Part shown: piece after piece, positions 7,871 to 16,297 of the stretch
Layout: each line of letters opens with the position of its first letter
Position numbering within the stretch: position 1 is the stretch's first letter
Source of the DNA: JBKPNX01 sp046732855
Lineage (GTDB): Bacteria > Pseudomonadota > Alphaproteobacteria > Geminicoccales > Geminicoccaceae
Length of the DNA stretch: 46,703 bases
Assembly (NCBI GenBank): GCA_046732855.1
Contig: JBKPNX010000139.1
Location: forward strand, 1-46,703
Direction of reading: 5' to 3'
The notes under the pieces: model-generated
Told to the model about the DNA's origin: nothing
Databases searched by the model: none
What the model saw: only the letters and a program-made list of their open reading frames with translations
Program-made: the position numbers and the translations under genes

Positions 7871-10321
7871 ATGGCTACCGCCGCACTGGACGTTTTGCGC
7901 GTTCCGCTGATTACCCCCGACGCCTTGCGCAGCGCGATCCTCGACAAGCTGACCTACGCGGTCGGCAAGGACGTCGCCCACGCCCACGGGCACGACTGGT
8001 ACATCGCGACCGCGTTTGCGGTGCGCGATCAGGCGGTCGACCGCTGGATCGCGACCACCCGCAGGATCTACGGGACGCGCCAGAAGCGGGTCTACTACCT
8101 GTCGGTCGAGTTCCTGATCGGCCGTCTCCTCAGCGAGTATTTGTGTAACCTGCAGCTCACCGACACCTGCCGTGAGGCCTTGGCCGGCGTCGGCGTCGAT
8201 CTCGACCGGATCAAGGAGCTCGAGCCGGACGCCGCGCTCGGCAACGGCGGTCTGGGCCGGCTCGCCGCCTGCTTCATGGAAAGCATGGCGACGGTGGGCA
8301 TCGCCGGCTTCGGCTACGGCATCCGCTATCAGCACGGCCTGTTCCGGCAGCTGTTCAACGACGGCTGGCAGGTCGAGCAGCCGGAGGACTGGCTGGCCTT
8401 CGGCAATCCCTGGGAGTTCGAGCGCCCCGAGGTCACGTACGAGATCGGCTTCGGCGGCATGGTCGAGAGCACGCCGGGCAACGGGCGCTCGACGCGCCAC
8501 GTCTGGCGGCCGGCCGAGCGGGTGCGCGCGATCGCCTATGATACGCCGATCGTCGGCTGGGAAGGCCGCTGGGTGAACACGCTGCGCCTCTGGTCGGCCG
8601 GCCCCGCGGACCTGATGCGCTTCGACCAGTTCAACAGCGGCGACTACCTGGGCGCGGTCGCCGACCAGGTCAGGTCCGAGAACATCGTGCGGATCCTCTA
8701 CCCGAACGACGACACGCCGGCTGGCCAGGAGCTGCGCCTGACCCAGGAGTACTTCTTCACCTCGGCCTCGCTCCAGGATCTGCTGCGCCGGCATATCCAG
8801 CAGGAGCACAGTCTCGCTTCCTTGCCCGAGAAAGTGGCGATCCAGCTGAACGACACCCATCCGGCGATCGCGGTCGCCGAACTGATGCGCCTCCTGGTCG
8901 ACGAGCATGGTCTGGCCTGGCGGGAGGCCTGGCCGATCACCCGCGGCAGCATCGCCTACACCAATCACACGCTGCTGCCCGAGGCGCTCGAGAGCTGGCC
9001 CGTGCCGCTGATGGAGCGTCTGCTGCCGCGCCACATGCAGATCATCCGGCGGCTGGACGACGACCTGCGCGAAGTGCTGGCCGAGGATATCGACCGCGGC
9101 GCGGTCGCGCTGATCGATCCCGCCCACGGCCACCGGGTGCGCATGGGCCATCTCGCGTTCTATGGCGCGCACAAGGTCAACGGCGTCTCGGCGCTGCACA
9201 CCGAGCTGATGAAGCGCACGGTGTTCAAGGAGCTGCACCGCGCGTTTCCCGGACGGATCACCAATAAGACCAATGGCATCACCGCGCGCCGCTGGCTGCG
9301 GCAGTGCAATCCCGACCTGTCGGATCTGATCAGCGAAGCGATCGGCACCGGCTGGCTGACCGATCTCGAGCAGCTCGAGGCGATTGCGCCGCTCGCGGAG
9401 GACGGCGCCTTTCGCGAGCGCTTCGCGCGCGCCAAGCGGGCGAACAAGGAGCGGCTCGCCACGCTGATCGCGGAGCGCACCGGCGTCGGGGTCGACCCGG
9501 CGGCGATGTTCGACGTCCACATCAAGCGCATCCACGAGTACAAGCGGCAGCTGCTCAACATCCTCGAGGCGATCGCCACCTACCAGGCGATCCGCGCCGA
9601 GCCCGAGGCGGAGTGGACGCCGCGGGTCAAGATCTTCGGCGGCAAGGCCGCGGCGTCGTATCGTCAGGCCAAACTGATCATCAAGCTGATCAATGACGCG
9701 GCGCGCGTGATCAACAATGATCCGATCGTCGCGGACCGGCTCAAGGTGATCTTTCTGCCCAACTACAACGTCAGCCTGACCGAGAAGATCATCCCCGCGG
9801 CCGATCTGTCCGAGCAGATCTCGACCGCCGGCATGGAGGCGTCCGGCACGGGCAACATGAAGCTTGCGCTGAACGGCGCGCTCACGATCGGCACCCTCGA
9901 TGGCGCCAACATCGAGATCCGCGAACTGGTCGGCCACGACAACATGTTCATCTTCGGCCTGACCGCCGAGGAGGTGCAGCTCCGCCGGGCGAACGGTTAC
10001 CAGCCACGCCTCGAGGTCGAGGCGGCGCCGGCGCTCGCCGCGGTTTACGATGTGGTCGGCTCGGGCGCGTTGTCGCCCGACGATCCCGGTCGGTTCCGGC
10101 CGCTGATCGACCAGCTGCTCGGCCACGACTATTTCATGGTCAGCGCCGACTTTGCGCGCTACGCGGACACTCAGCGCAAGGTCGATCAGACGTTTTGCGA
10201 TGCCGAGACGTGGTGGCGGCGGGCGGTGATCAACACCGCCAAGGTCGGCTGGTTCTCGTCCGACCGCACCATCCGCGACTACGCGAGCGAGATCTGGGGC
10301 GCCCTCCCGGCCCACCCTTGA
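7871..10321 (+). CDS. glgP: Glycogen/alpha-glucan phosphorylase
   Basis: Releases glucose-1-phosphate from the non-reducing ends of alpha-1,4-glucans. The 816-residue protein shows the full GT35 architecture: YYLSVEFLIGR near the N-terminus, LGNGGLGRLAACF, the catalytic-site region KTNGITARRWL, and the PLP signature EASGTGNMKLALNGALT with the PLP lysine at 664. The gene follows pgi after 9 nt and has only a weak ribosome-binding site, suggesting translational coupling. Product glucose-1-phosphate would reach Pgi after phosphoglucomutase, whose gene is not in the window. Confidence 0.98.
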   Translation: MATAALDVLRVPLITPDALRSAILDKLTYAVGKDVAHAHGHDWYIATAFAVRDQAVDRWIATTRRIYGTRQKRVYYLSVEFLIGRLLSEYLCNLQLTDTCREALAGVGVDLDRIKELEPDAALGNGGLGRLAACFMESMATVGIAGFGYGIRYQHGLFRQLFNDGWQVEQPEDWLAFGNPWEFERPEVTYEIGFGGMVESTPGNGRSTRHVWRPAERVRAIAYDTPIVGWEGRWVNTLRLWSAGPADLMRFDQFNSGDYLGAVADQVRSENIVRILYPNDDTPAGQELRLTQEYFFTSASLQDLLRRHIQQEHSLASLPEKVAIQLNDTHPAIAVAELMRLLVDEHGLAWREAWPITRGSIAYTNHTLLPEALESWPVPLMERLLPRHMQIIRRLDDDLREVLAEDIDRGAVALIDPAHGHRVRMGHLAFYGAHKVNGVSALHTELMKRTVFKELHRAFPGRITNKTNGITARRWLRQCNPDLSDLISEAIGTGWLTDLEQLEAIAPLAEDGAFRERFARAKRANKERLATLIAERTGVGVDPAAMFDVHIKRIHEYKRQLLNILEAIATYQAIRAEPEAEWTPRVKIFGGKAAASYRQAKLIIKLINDAARVINNDPIVADRLKVIFLPNYNVSLTEKIIPAADLSEQISTAGMEASGTGNMKLALNGALTIGTLDGANIEIRELVGHDNMFIFGLTAEEVQLRRANGYQPRLEVEAAPALAAVYDVVGSGALSPDDPGRFRPLIDQLLGHDYFMVSADFARYADTQRKVDQTFCDAETWWRRAVINTAKVGWFSSDRTIRDYASEIWGALPAHP

Positions 10322-10435
10322 GCGGAGCGCGACCTCCCGGCCGCCGGCGGGGTCGCACAGCGCAGACATCGCGCCCTGACCTGTGCTAGGCCCTGATCGC
10401 TGCGCGAACGCGCGCACGAGCCCAGGGAGGGCGCC

Positions 10436-11704
10436 ATGGCCAATCCAGATCATCGCAGCCACGGCCTTGCGCGGCATACCATGGCCTATGTGCTCGCCGG
10501 CGGCCGGGGCAGCCGGCTCAAGGAGCTGACCGACAAGCGCGCCAAGCCTGCCGTGTTCTTCGGCGGCAAGAGCCGCATCATCGACTTCGCCCTGTCGAAT
10601 GCGATCAACTCGGGCATCCGGCGGATCAGCGTGGCGACTCAGTACAAGGCGCACAGCCTGATCCGGCATCTGCAGCGCGGCTGGAACTTCTTCCGCCCGG
10701 AGCGCAACGAGAGCTTCGACATCCTGCCGGCCTCGCAGCGGGTGTCGGAAACCCAGTGGTATCTCGGCACCGCCGACGCGGTGACCCAGAACATCGACAT
10801 CATCCGCAGCTACGACCCGCAGTACATGATGATTTTGGCAGGCGATCACGTGTACAAAATGGATTACGAGCTGATGCTCGAGCAGCACGTGAACTCGGGC
10901 GCCGACGTCACGGTCGGCTGCATCGAAGTGCCGCGGCAGGACGCGAGCGGCTTTGGCGTGATGCACGTCGATGCCCGCGACCAGATCGCGTCCTTCCTCG
11001 AGAAGCCGGCCGACCCGCCGGGCATGCCCGACAACCCCGACAACGCGCTCGCCAGCATGGGCATCTACGTGTTCGAGCGCGAGGTCCTGTTCGAGCAGCT
11101 GCGCCGCGACGCCGACGACCCGCATTCGCGGCATGACTTCGGCGGCGACATCATTCCACACCTGGTCAAGCACGGCAAAGCCGTCGCCCACCGCTTCACC
11201 AGCTCATGCGTGCGCGGCGACAACGAGCCCCAGGCGTACTGGCGCGACGTCGGCACGATCGACGCTTATTGGGAGGCCAACGTCGATCTCACCGATTTCA
11301 TCCCGGCGCTCGATCTGTACGACCAGGACTGGCCGATCTGGACTTACGCCGAGATCACGCCGCCGGCCAAGTTCGTGCACGACGAGGACGGCCGCCGCGG
11401 CATGGCGACCAGCTCGCTGGTCTCGGGCGCCTGCATCATCTCGGGCAGCCGGATCGACAAGTCGCTGCTGTTCACCGGCGTGCACGCGCACTCGTACAGC
11501 GTGCTCGTGCACGTCGTGGCGCTGCCCTACGTGCAGATCGGCCGCGGCGCCCGCCTCAAGAAGGTAGTGATCGACCGCGGGGTCAGTATCCCGGCCGGCC
11601 TCGTGGTCGGCGAGGACCCCGTGCTCGACGCTCGGCGCTTTCGGCGCACCGACAACGGCGTCTGCCTGATCACCCAACCGATGATCGACCAGCTGGGGCC
11701 TTGA
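10436..11704 (+). CDS. glgC: Glucose-1-phosphate adenylyltransferase
   Basis: Makes ADP-glucose for glycogen synthesis. The 422-residue protein has the nucleotidyltransferase loop LAGGRGSRLKELTDKRAKPA, the sugar-binding stretch FALSNAINSGIRRI, DHVYKMDY, the acceptor-site region GFGVMHVD and SFLEKP, YWRDVGTIDAYWEAN, and a C-terminal beta-helix (~300-420). GGGAGGGCGCC precedes the ATG. It is 114 nt after glgP on the same strand. glgA and glgB, normally close by, are absent here, so polymer synthesis must be encoded elsewhere. Confidence 0.98.
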   Translation: MANPDHRSHGLARHTMAYVLAGGRGSRLKELTDKRAKPAVFFGGKSRIIDFALSNAINSGIRRISVATQYKAHSLIRHLQRGWNFFRPERNESFDILPASQRVSETQWYLGTADAVTQNIDIIRSYDPQYMMILAGDHVYKMDYELMLEQHVNSGADVTVGCIEVPRQDASGFGVMHVDARDQIASFLEKPADPPGMPDNPDNALASMGIYVFEREVLFEQLRRDADDPHSRHDFGGDIIPHLVKHGKAVAHRFTSSCVRGDNEPQAYWRDVGTIDAYWEANVDLTDFIPALDLYDQDWPIWTYAEITPPAKFVHDEDGRRGMATSSLVSGACIISGSRIDKSLLFTGVHAHSYSVLVHVVALPYVQIGRGARLKKVVIDRGVSIPAGLVVGEDPVLDARRFRRTDNGVCLITQPMIDQLGP

Positions 11705-12522
11705 GCCGTTTTGCGTGCGAGTTCTTGGCCTCGCGTCCGCGGCTGCGAGGTCTGCCCGTCATCCAGGCCAGCTGGCTGCAGTTCGACCAAAGCCACGGCT
11801 GCCCAGGTCCCATGCCCCGATCCCTACGAGCCCAAGCACCTCCGTGACCTCGGGTGCCCGACGGGCATGGATGCTGGCAAACGCTGACCTGCTGCCGTGC
11901 GCTAAGTTGCCCCCGCAAGCCGCGCCGCTGCTTTCGGCAGCCGGGGCAGCCGCCCGCCAGTGCAGCGGCCGGCGCACAGATTGCCCAAATCGCATGGACC
12001 AGCGGTACCGCCACGCATGGCCGTTGATGGTCAGCAAGTCGTTAGCAGTGGCCGATCTCACACGACCGCTCGAGCTCGCTGCGCGCGCGGAGCGCATGGG
12101 CCCTGCACATTCTGTGCGGATGCGGAGGATCAGGCGGGTCGAAATCGGTGCTCAGGCGCTGCGGCGGCAGTCCAGGCAATCGGGCACCCAACCCGGCCGC
12201 CCGCGGAGCTGCCGGTCCAGATCGCGTACCCGGTGGACACCGCTTCCTCGATCACCGCGCAACTTATGGCAAGCATCTCGCACATGCTCAGACCCTGCCC
12301 GCCGCCCAGGCGAGTAGATGGTCCAGATGCTTCGCGCTGGCCGAGGTTGGCAATGCCGCCAGCACTGCATCGCGCCCTGGCCCAATCGACTTGTCTTTGG
12401 ACAGACCGTCCTCGTGCCGCTCGACGCCAGTGGCAAGGCGGCTCGTTACGATGCGTCAGACGCGAAGGCAGCGGCGCATCCGCACTCGATGCACCCGAGC
12501 CGGCGGTGACGCCGGGCCGCGG
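11705..12522. other. 818-bp region without a recognisable gene
   Basis: Follows glgC and precedes the end of the minus-strand DUF3775 gene. Several frames are open, as expected at this G+C content, but none shows a recognised domain, a good ribosome-binding site or coding-like periodicity. A hairpin (CCTCGC / GCGAGG, 11729-11750, loop 10 nt) without a T-run lies just after glgC and might contribute to termination. The region may be decayed coding sequence. Confidence 0.5.
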
Positions 12523-12933
12523 CTACATGCGGTCCGCTTCGAAGTCGGCGCAGGACAAGCCGAACTCGTCAAGGCCGTCCTCGAGGTAGTCGCCGAGTAG
12601 CGGAATACCGATCAGATAGCGCACGGGATGCTCCTCCCGCAGCTCTGCGGCCGCGCTCATCAGGTCTTCCCATTCGTCGAGGCTGTAATCGCCCCGACCG
12701 AGCAACATCAGCGCGATCAGGTCCTCGAGCTCATCCTGGTTCAGGTTCCGCAGATAGCTGCTCAGCTCGGCAAGCGTCGGGTCATCCCGATAGTCTTCGA
12801 GCACCCGGGTCATGCCGTCGTAGGTCGGGTTGGAGCCAGTGTCCATCCACTCCGGCGCCACCTTGACGTCGAACTCGCGTGCCTTGATCACGACGTAACA
12901 GACTTTCTCGGTGCTGATTCTGAGCGTCGGCAT
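12523..12933 (-). CDS. DUF3775 domain protein
   Basis: Small acidic protein of 136 residues that I recognise as the DUF3775 family, common in alphaproteobacteria and of unknown function. The characteristic N-terminus is ISTEKVCYVVIKAREFDVKV, followed by an acidic helical middle (LNQDELEDLIALMLLGRGDY, EWEDLMSAAAEL) and a conserved end YLIGIPLLGDYLEDGLDEFG. The start at 12933 is supported by GGGGAGCGATC directly before ATG; an upstream extension of the frame to 13083 has no support. It is divergent from the lipoprotein gene, with about 170 bp between the starts. Confidence 0.82.
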   Translation of the reverse strand: MPTLRISTEKVCYVVIKAREFDVKVAPEWMDTGSNPTYDGMTRVLEDYRDDPTLAELSSYLRNLNQDELEDLIALMLLGRGDYSLDEWEDLMSAAAELREEHPVRYLIGIPLLGDYLEDGLDEFGLSCADFEADRM

Positions 12934-13106
12934 GATCGCTCCCCGGGAGCATGCGGCGGGCCTGCTCCTCGAAACGGCGCTGCGACAGGCGCGGTTCCCA
13001 GCCCGGCTCCCGTAGCACGGGAGCACCTGACGCGAGCGCAGCCGACCGATACTCTTTGCTCCTCTACGCGGATCCGACAACACAGAACCGCTCGGAGGGG
13101 ATGGTC

Positions 13107-14771
13107 ATGTCGACGACGGCTGAAGCATACGGTGGGCCGAAGAGAGAAGCCTTCCGCCCTATCCATCTCGCGGTCACGGCACTGGCATTGCTGGCATGCA
13201 CGTTCGAGCCGCCGCCCGCGGCGCCTCCGCCAGGTCCGCGGCTGCCTTTCGGCCTGCTCGTCCCCCCGCTTGCTCCCCTGGTCGACAGCTCGTCGACCAA
13301 GGAGTTCGAGGATCCCGGCGGTTTCGTCGCGTACCACGGCATGGGCTGCGCCGAGTCCGACCAGTCGCGGGATCCGGTGACCCTGCTCGTGAAGCAGAGC
13401 CAGGTGATTCCGGGCACGCTCAGCCACGCCGCCGTAATCCTGAACGGCTGGCACTTCACCTACCTCGATGGCGATCATGAGGTCCTGGGCCTGGCGACCG
13501 GCCTGTTCGACATCCGACGAGCGGTGCAGGACGACGGCAGCCATCTGCTCGAGTGGAAGGCGTTTGGCGTGATTCGGGACGGCAACTACGACGATCCGTT
13601 TCGCTGGTGCTACCACTTCACGGTCGTCGCCTGGGACGGCGCCGCCTACGCGGCGCAGGTCGACCAGCGTGACGCGCGCGGCCTGATCGGCGACGCGCAG
13701 GGCCGGGAGGTGCCCTTCGGCTGGCAGACCGCGCTGTCGTTCCACCCTTCCTTCGTCGAGACTTATCCCGCCGGCAGTGCCGTCGCCATGATCCTGCCGC
13801 GCGGCTTCGGTTTCGCCTGGCCGGAGGAAAACGAGGATCACAATCTGTTGCAGCTGGCGTACAATCTCGATCCGGGCGCGCCCTTCATCGCCGATGGCCG
13901 GCAATACTCGACCCTGAGCCCGGCTCTCGATGGCGTTGATCGGGCGGGACGGGCGTACTACAGCTGGGAAAGCAAGACCGTCTTCAAGGACAACGCGCTC
14001 AGGCGCCCTTACCTCACCGGCGAGCTCGTCTCGGTCGCTGCCGGCTCCGGCGTCGCAGCGGTCCAGCCACCGTTCACCATCGTGCCCTTCGAGGACCAGC
14101 CCGGGATCTGCGCCGCCTTGGTCCAGGACGGTCTGGACCAGCGCCGGGTCCGAGGGCTCTCCTACGATGTCGCGATCCCCGTGCTGACCGGCTGGGAGCT
14201 GTCCTACGGATGCAGCGATGACGAGGTCGAGGAGATCGGTGCCTGGATCGGCGGCTTCGCCTACGATCCGGCGACGTCCGAGCTGCGGTCCGACGGTTCG
14301 CTCGCGTACGCCGTCCGGACGGTCCTGCACGATCAGGGCGGCGTCGACGTCCAGCATTCGCGTCATCGCGTCGGCGTGCTCGGGTTTCGCAAGCAGCCGC
14401 CGCTGCCGCCCGCGCCGAGCCTGAACATCCTTCCCGACGTGCTGCGCTTTCCCTATCCCGACCATCTCGGCCGGCCGGCGACGACGCGCAACGCGCTTCT
14501 GACCAACTTCGGCAACGCCCCCGCCGACCGCCTTGCCGTGGCCCTGATCGGGCCCGATGCGTCCGCGTTCCAGCTGGTCAGCCAGCATCGACCCACGCAG
14601 ACCGTGGCCCCCGGCCGGGATGAGCTGTTCACCATACGCTTCGTGGTGCCCTGCGGCGACCCGGGGCGGGCCCTCTCGTTGAGCGCCGCGCTGCGCATCG
14701 AGACGACGGAGGGTCGGTTCGAGGTGCCGCTCATTGGGCAGCCCTACCCTTGCGCGATTTCGGAGGGGTAA
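13107..14771 (+). CDS. Predicted secreted lipoprotein with C-terminal ASH-like beta domain
   Basis: Unrecognised protein of 554 residues. The N-terminus has basic residues (Lys12, Arg13, Arg17), a hydrophobic run LAVTALALLA and a cysteine at 31, which fits a lipoprotein signal, then a Pro-rich linker PPPAAPPPGPR. The middle (~50-430) is rich in aromatic residues, Asp and Gly with several cysteines, as in extracytoplasmic beta proteins. The last ~110 residues (NILPDVLRFPYPD...LLTNFGNAPADRL...FTIRFVVPCGD...IETTEGRFEVPLIG) resemble an ASH / choice-of-anchor D immunoglobulin-like domain. ATG at 13107 sits 8 nt after GGAGG; the ATG at 13101 is too close. It stands alone and its function is unknown. 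Confidence 0.75.
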   Translation: MSTTAEAYGGPKREAFRPIHLAVTALALLACTFEPPPAAPPPGPRLPFGLLVPPLAPLVDSSSTKEFEDPGGFVAYHGMGCAESDQSRDPVTLLVKQSQVIPGTLSHAAVILNGWHFTYLDGDHEVLGLATGLFDIRRAVQDDGSHLLEWKAFGVIRDGNYDDPFRWCYHFTVVAWDGAAYAAQVDQRDARGLIGDAQGREVPFGWQTALSFHPSFVETYPAGSAVAMILPRGFGFAWPEENEDHNLLQLAYNLDPGAPFIADGRQYSTLSPALDGVDRAGRAYYSWESKTVFKDNALRRPYLTGELVSVAAGSGVAAVQPPFTIVPFEDQPGICAALVQDGLDQRRVRGLSYDVAIPVLTGWELSYGCSDDEVEEIGAWIGGFAYDPATSELRSDGSLAYAVRTVLHDQGGVDVQHSRHRVGVLGFRKQPPLPPAPSLNILPDVLRFPYPDHLGRPATTRNALLTNFGNAPADRLAVALIGPDASAFQLVSQHRPTQTVAPGRDELFTIRFVVPCGDPGRALSLSAALRIETTEGRFEVPLIGQPYPCAISEG

Positions 14772-14976
14772 AGCGCGGCCGTAGCTCCTCACGGTTCGCG
14801 TGCGGGCGCGCTCGGCTGATCGCGCCGGATGGCAGCTGGCGCCGTCAGGCCCGGCCGGCCTCAGCGCGGTCGATTTCGCGCAGCGAGGTCTCCCGGATCC
14901 GGGAATCCCGCACGGTTCGAATGACGGACCGCTTGCGGCGGCCGCGCTCAATCGGTCGTTGCGCTCTGCCGCGGCG

Positions 14977-14991
14977 TTAACTCGACGTTAA
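14977..14991. promoter_or_regulatory. CtrA-type box TTAA-N7-TTAA upstream of parA
   Basis: The 15-bp sequence TTAACTCGACGTTAA exactly matches the full CtrA recognition format TTAA-N7-TTAA and is also a near-perfect dyad. TTAA is rare in this G+C-rich window, so two at exact spacing are unlikely by chance. The box lies 55 nt before the ATG of the ParA-like gene, suitable for promoter control. CtrA is the alphaproteobacterial cell-cycle response regulator; whether it acts here is inferred. Confidence 0.5.
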
Positions 14992-15046
14992 GGATAACCA
15001 AGGATGATCGGCCCATCGCCAGCATCCGCGATGGAAAGGCGTTCTG

Positions 15047-15874
15047 ATGGGCAAGATCATCGCCGTCGGCAACCTCAAGGGCGGCACCGGCAAGAGCACC
15101 ATAGCGGTGAACCTCGCCTGCCGTATGGCCGAAAAGGGGCGCTCGGTCGTGCTGATCGACGCCGATCCGCAAGGGACGGCCGCCGCCTGGCTGCGCGCCG
15201 GGCCGCCGCAAGGGCTGAGCCTGATTTCGCTGCCGCTCGGGCGGTCGCACGCGGATGCGTGGGCAGCGCGGATCAGCGGCAAGCGGGGCCGCTCCGACCG
15301 GATCGTGATCGATCTGCCGCCGCAGACCGGGGCCTGTTTCGAGGCGGCGCTGGGCATCGCGGATCTGTTGATCGTGCCGCTCACGCTATCGGAGGTCGAT
15401 CTGCACGCGACCGCGCAGGCGCTCGCGGTGCTGCATCGCACGCGCGGGACGCGCGACGGCCGCCCGGCCTGTCTGCTGGTGCCCAGCAAGGTCGACCGGC
15501 GCACCTCGCTCGGGCGGCAGGCGCGCGGCTCGCTCGCGGGCCTGGGCTGGCAGGTCGGGCCGGCGTTGGGCCAGCGGGCGGCGCACGGCGAGGCGTTCAA
15601 GGCTGCCCGGTGGATCGGCGCGCACGCCCCTGACACCGCGGCGCATCGGGAGGTGCGCATGCTGGTCGACGAGGTCGAAGACCAGCTGGAGCGTTGTCCG
15701 GAGCCCGCAGACGATCACCGGCCTATCCTGGTCGAGGCGGATGCGCTGGTGCCGGCGGCAGTCGGGCAGAAGTCCGCCCCCGCCGCGCCGGCTCGCATCG
15801 GCGCCTTGTGCCTCAGCCTCGTGACAGGGGTGCTGGCCAAGTTACGGCAAGGCGAGCAACAGGCCCTTCATTGA
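15047..15874 (+). CDS. Orphan ParA-family ATPase
   Basis: Protein of 275 residues. The deviant Walker A is KGGTGKST (11-18, with the signature lysine), Walker A' is LIDADPQGT (Asp38 and Asp40), and Walker B is IVIDLPP. ParA ATPases dimerise on ATP, bind DNA nonspecifically and move or position a cargo. There is no N-terminal helix-turn-helix, so it is the short form, and no parB-like gene adjoins it. Beyond residue ~225 the tail is Ala/Pro-rich with no recognised domain. AAAGG lies 8-9 nt before ATG. A CtrA-type box is just upstream, and two tandem repeat arrays begin about 90 bp and 420 bp downstream. It does not look like MipZ (different Walker A' and C-terminus). Cargo is unknown. Confidence 0.87.
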   Translation: MGKIIAVGNLKGGTGKSTIAVNLACRMAEKGRSVVLIDADPQGTAAAWLRAGPPQGLSLISLPLGRSHADAWAARISGKRGRSDRIVIDLPPQTGACFEAALGIADLLIVPLTLSEVDLHATAQALAVLHRTRGTRDGRPACLLVPSKVDRRTSLGRQARGSLAGLGWQVGPALGQRAAHGEAFKAARWIGAHAPDTAAHREVRMLVDEVEDQLERCPEPADDHRPILVEADALVPAAVGQKSAPAAPARIGALCLSLVTGVLAKLRQGEQQALH

Positions 15875-15960
15875 GCGAGCGCGGCGCGGTCGGCGGGGAA
15901 GTCGGCGTCCACACGAAGCGCAGGCGGAGACGCTTACGGCCCGCATTCCGGGCGGCTGTG

Positions 15961-16126
15961 AGCTCTCCTCGACGCCAAGCAGCTCTCCTCGACGCCCAAA
16001 CAGCTCTCCTTCGACCCCAAACAGTTCTCCTCGACGCCAAGCAGCTCTCCTCGACCCCAACAGCTCTCTCCTCGAGAGCCAAGCAGCTCTCCTCGACCCC
16101 CAACAGCTCTCCTCGACGCGAAGCCA
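15961..16126. repeat. Tandem array of ~20-bp units (family 1)
   Basis: Eight consecutive imperfect copies of a 19-23-bp unit with consensus AGCTCTCCTCGACGCCAAGC. On the minus strand the unit reads GCTTGGCGTCGAGGAGAGCT. Copies differ by one to four bases and by small indels, and unit length is not a multiple of three, so it is not a protein repeat. It lies about 90 bp after parA, in a region with no gene. There are no unique spacers, which excludes a CRISPR array. Confidence 0.9.
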
Positions 16127-16297
16127 AGCGCCTCCGGCCCGACAAAGCGGAACGACCAGCGCCAGGCGCCATGAGGGCGCAAGCGCCCTCGTCGGGCCAA
16201 GCCCCGCAAGGGCGGGCTCGCTGCCGGCCGCTCCCCCTGCCCTGCCCGGATCCGCGCGCGGCGTCCGATGCGTTCCAGACCCGAGCGCTTCTGGTCG

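Noticed and set aside
6935..11191. Very long open frame (1,418 codons) on the minus strand
   Set aside because: It is antisense to pgi, glgP and glgC, which have full-length family matches; long antisense frames are expected at this G+C content. Its composition (Asp, Arg, Val, His rich) matches a shadow frame.
14947..15250. Minus-strand frames opposite the start of parA
   Set aside because: Antisense shadows of the ParA gene, with no ribosome-binding site or domain.
15047..15874. MipZ (division-site ParA homologue)
   Set aside because: Walker A' is DADPQGT instead of the MipZ-type DLDxRQ, and the MipZ C-terminal sequence is absent, although the CtrA-like box made the idea tempting.
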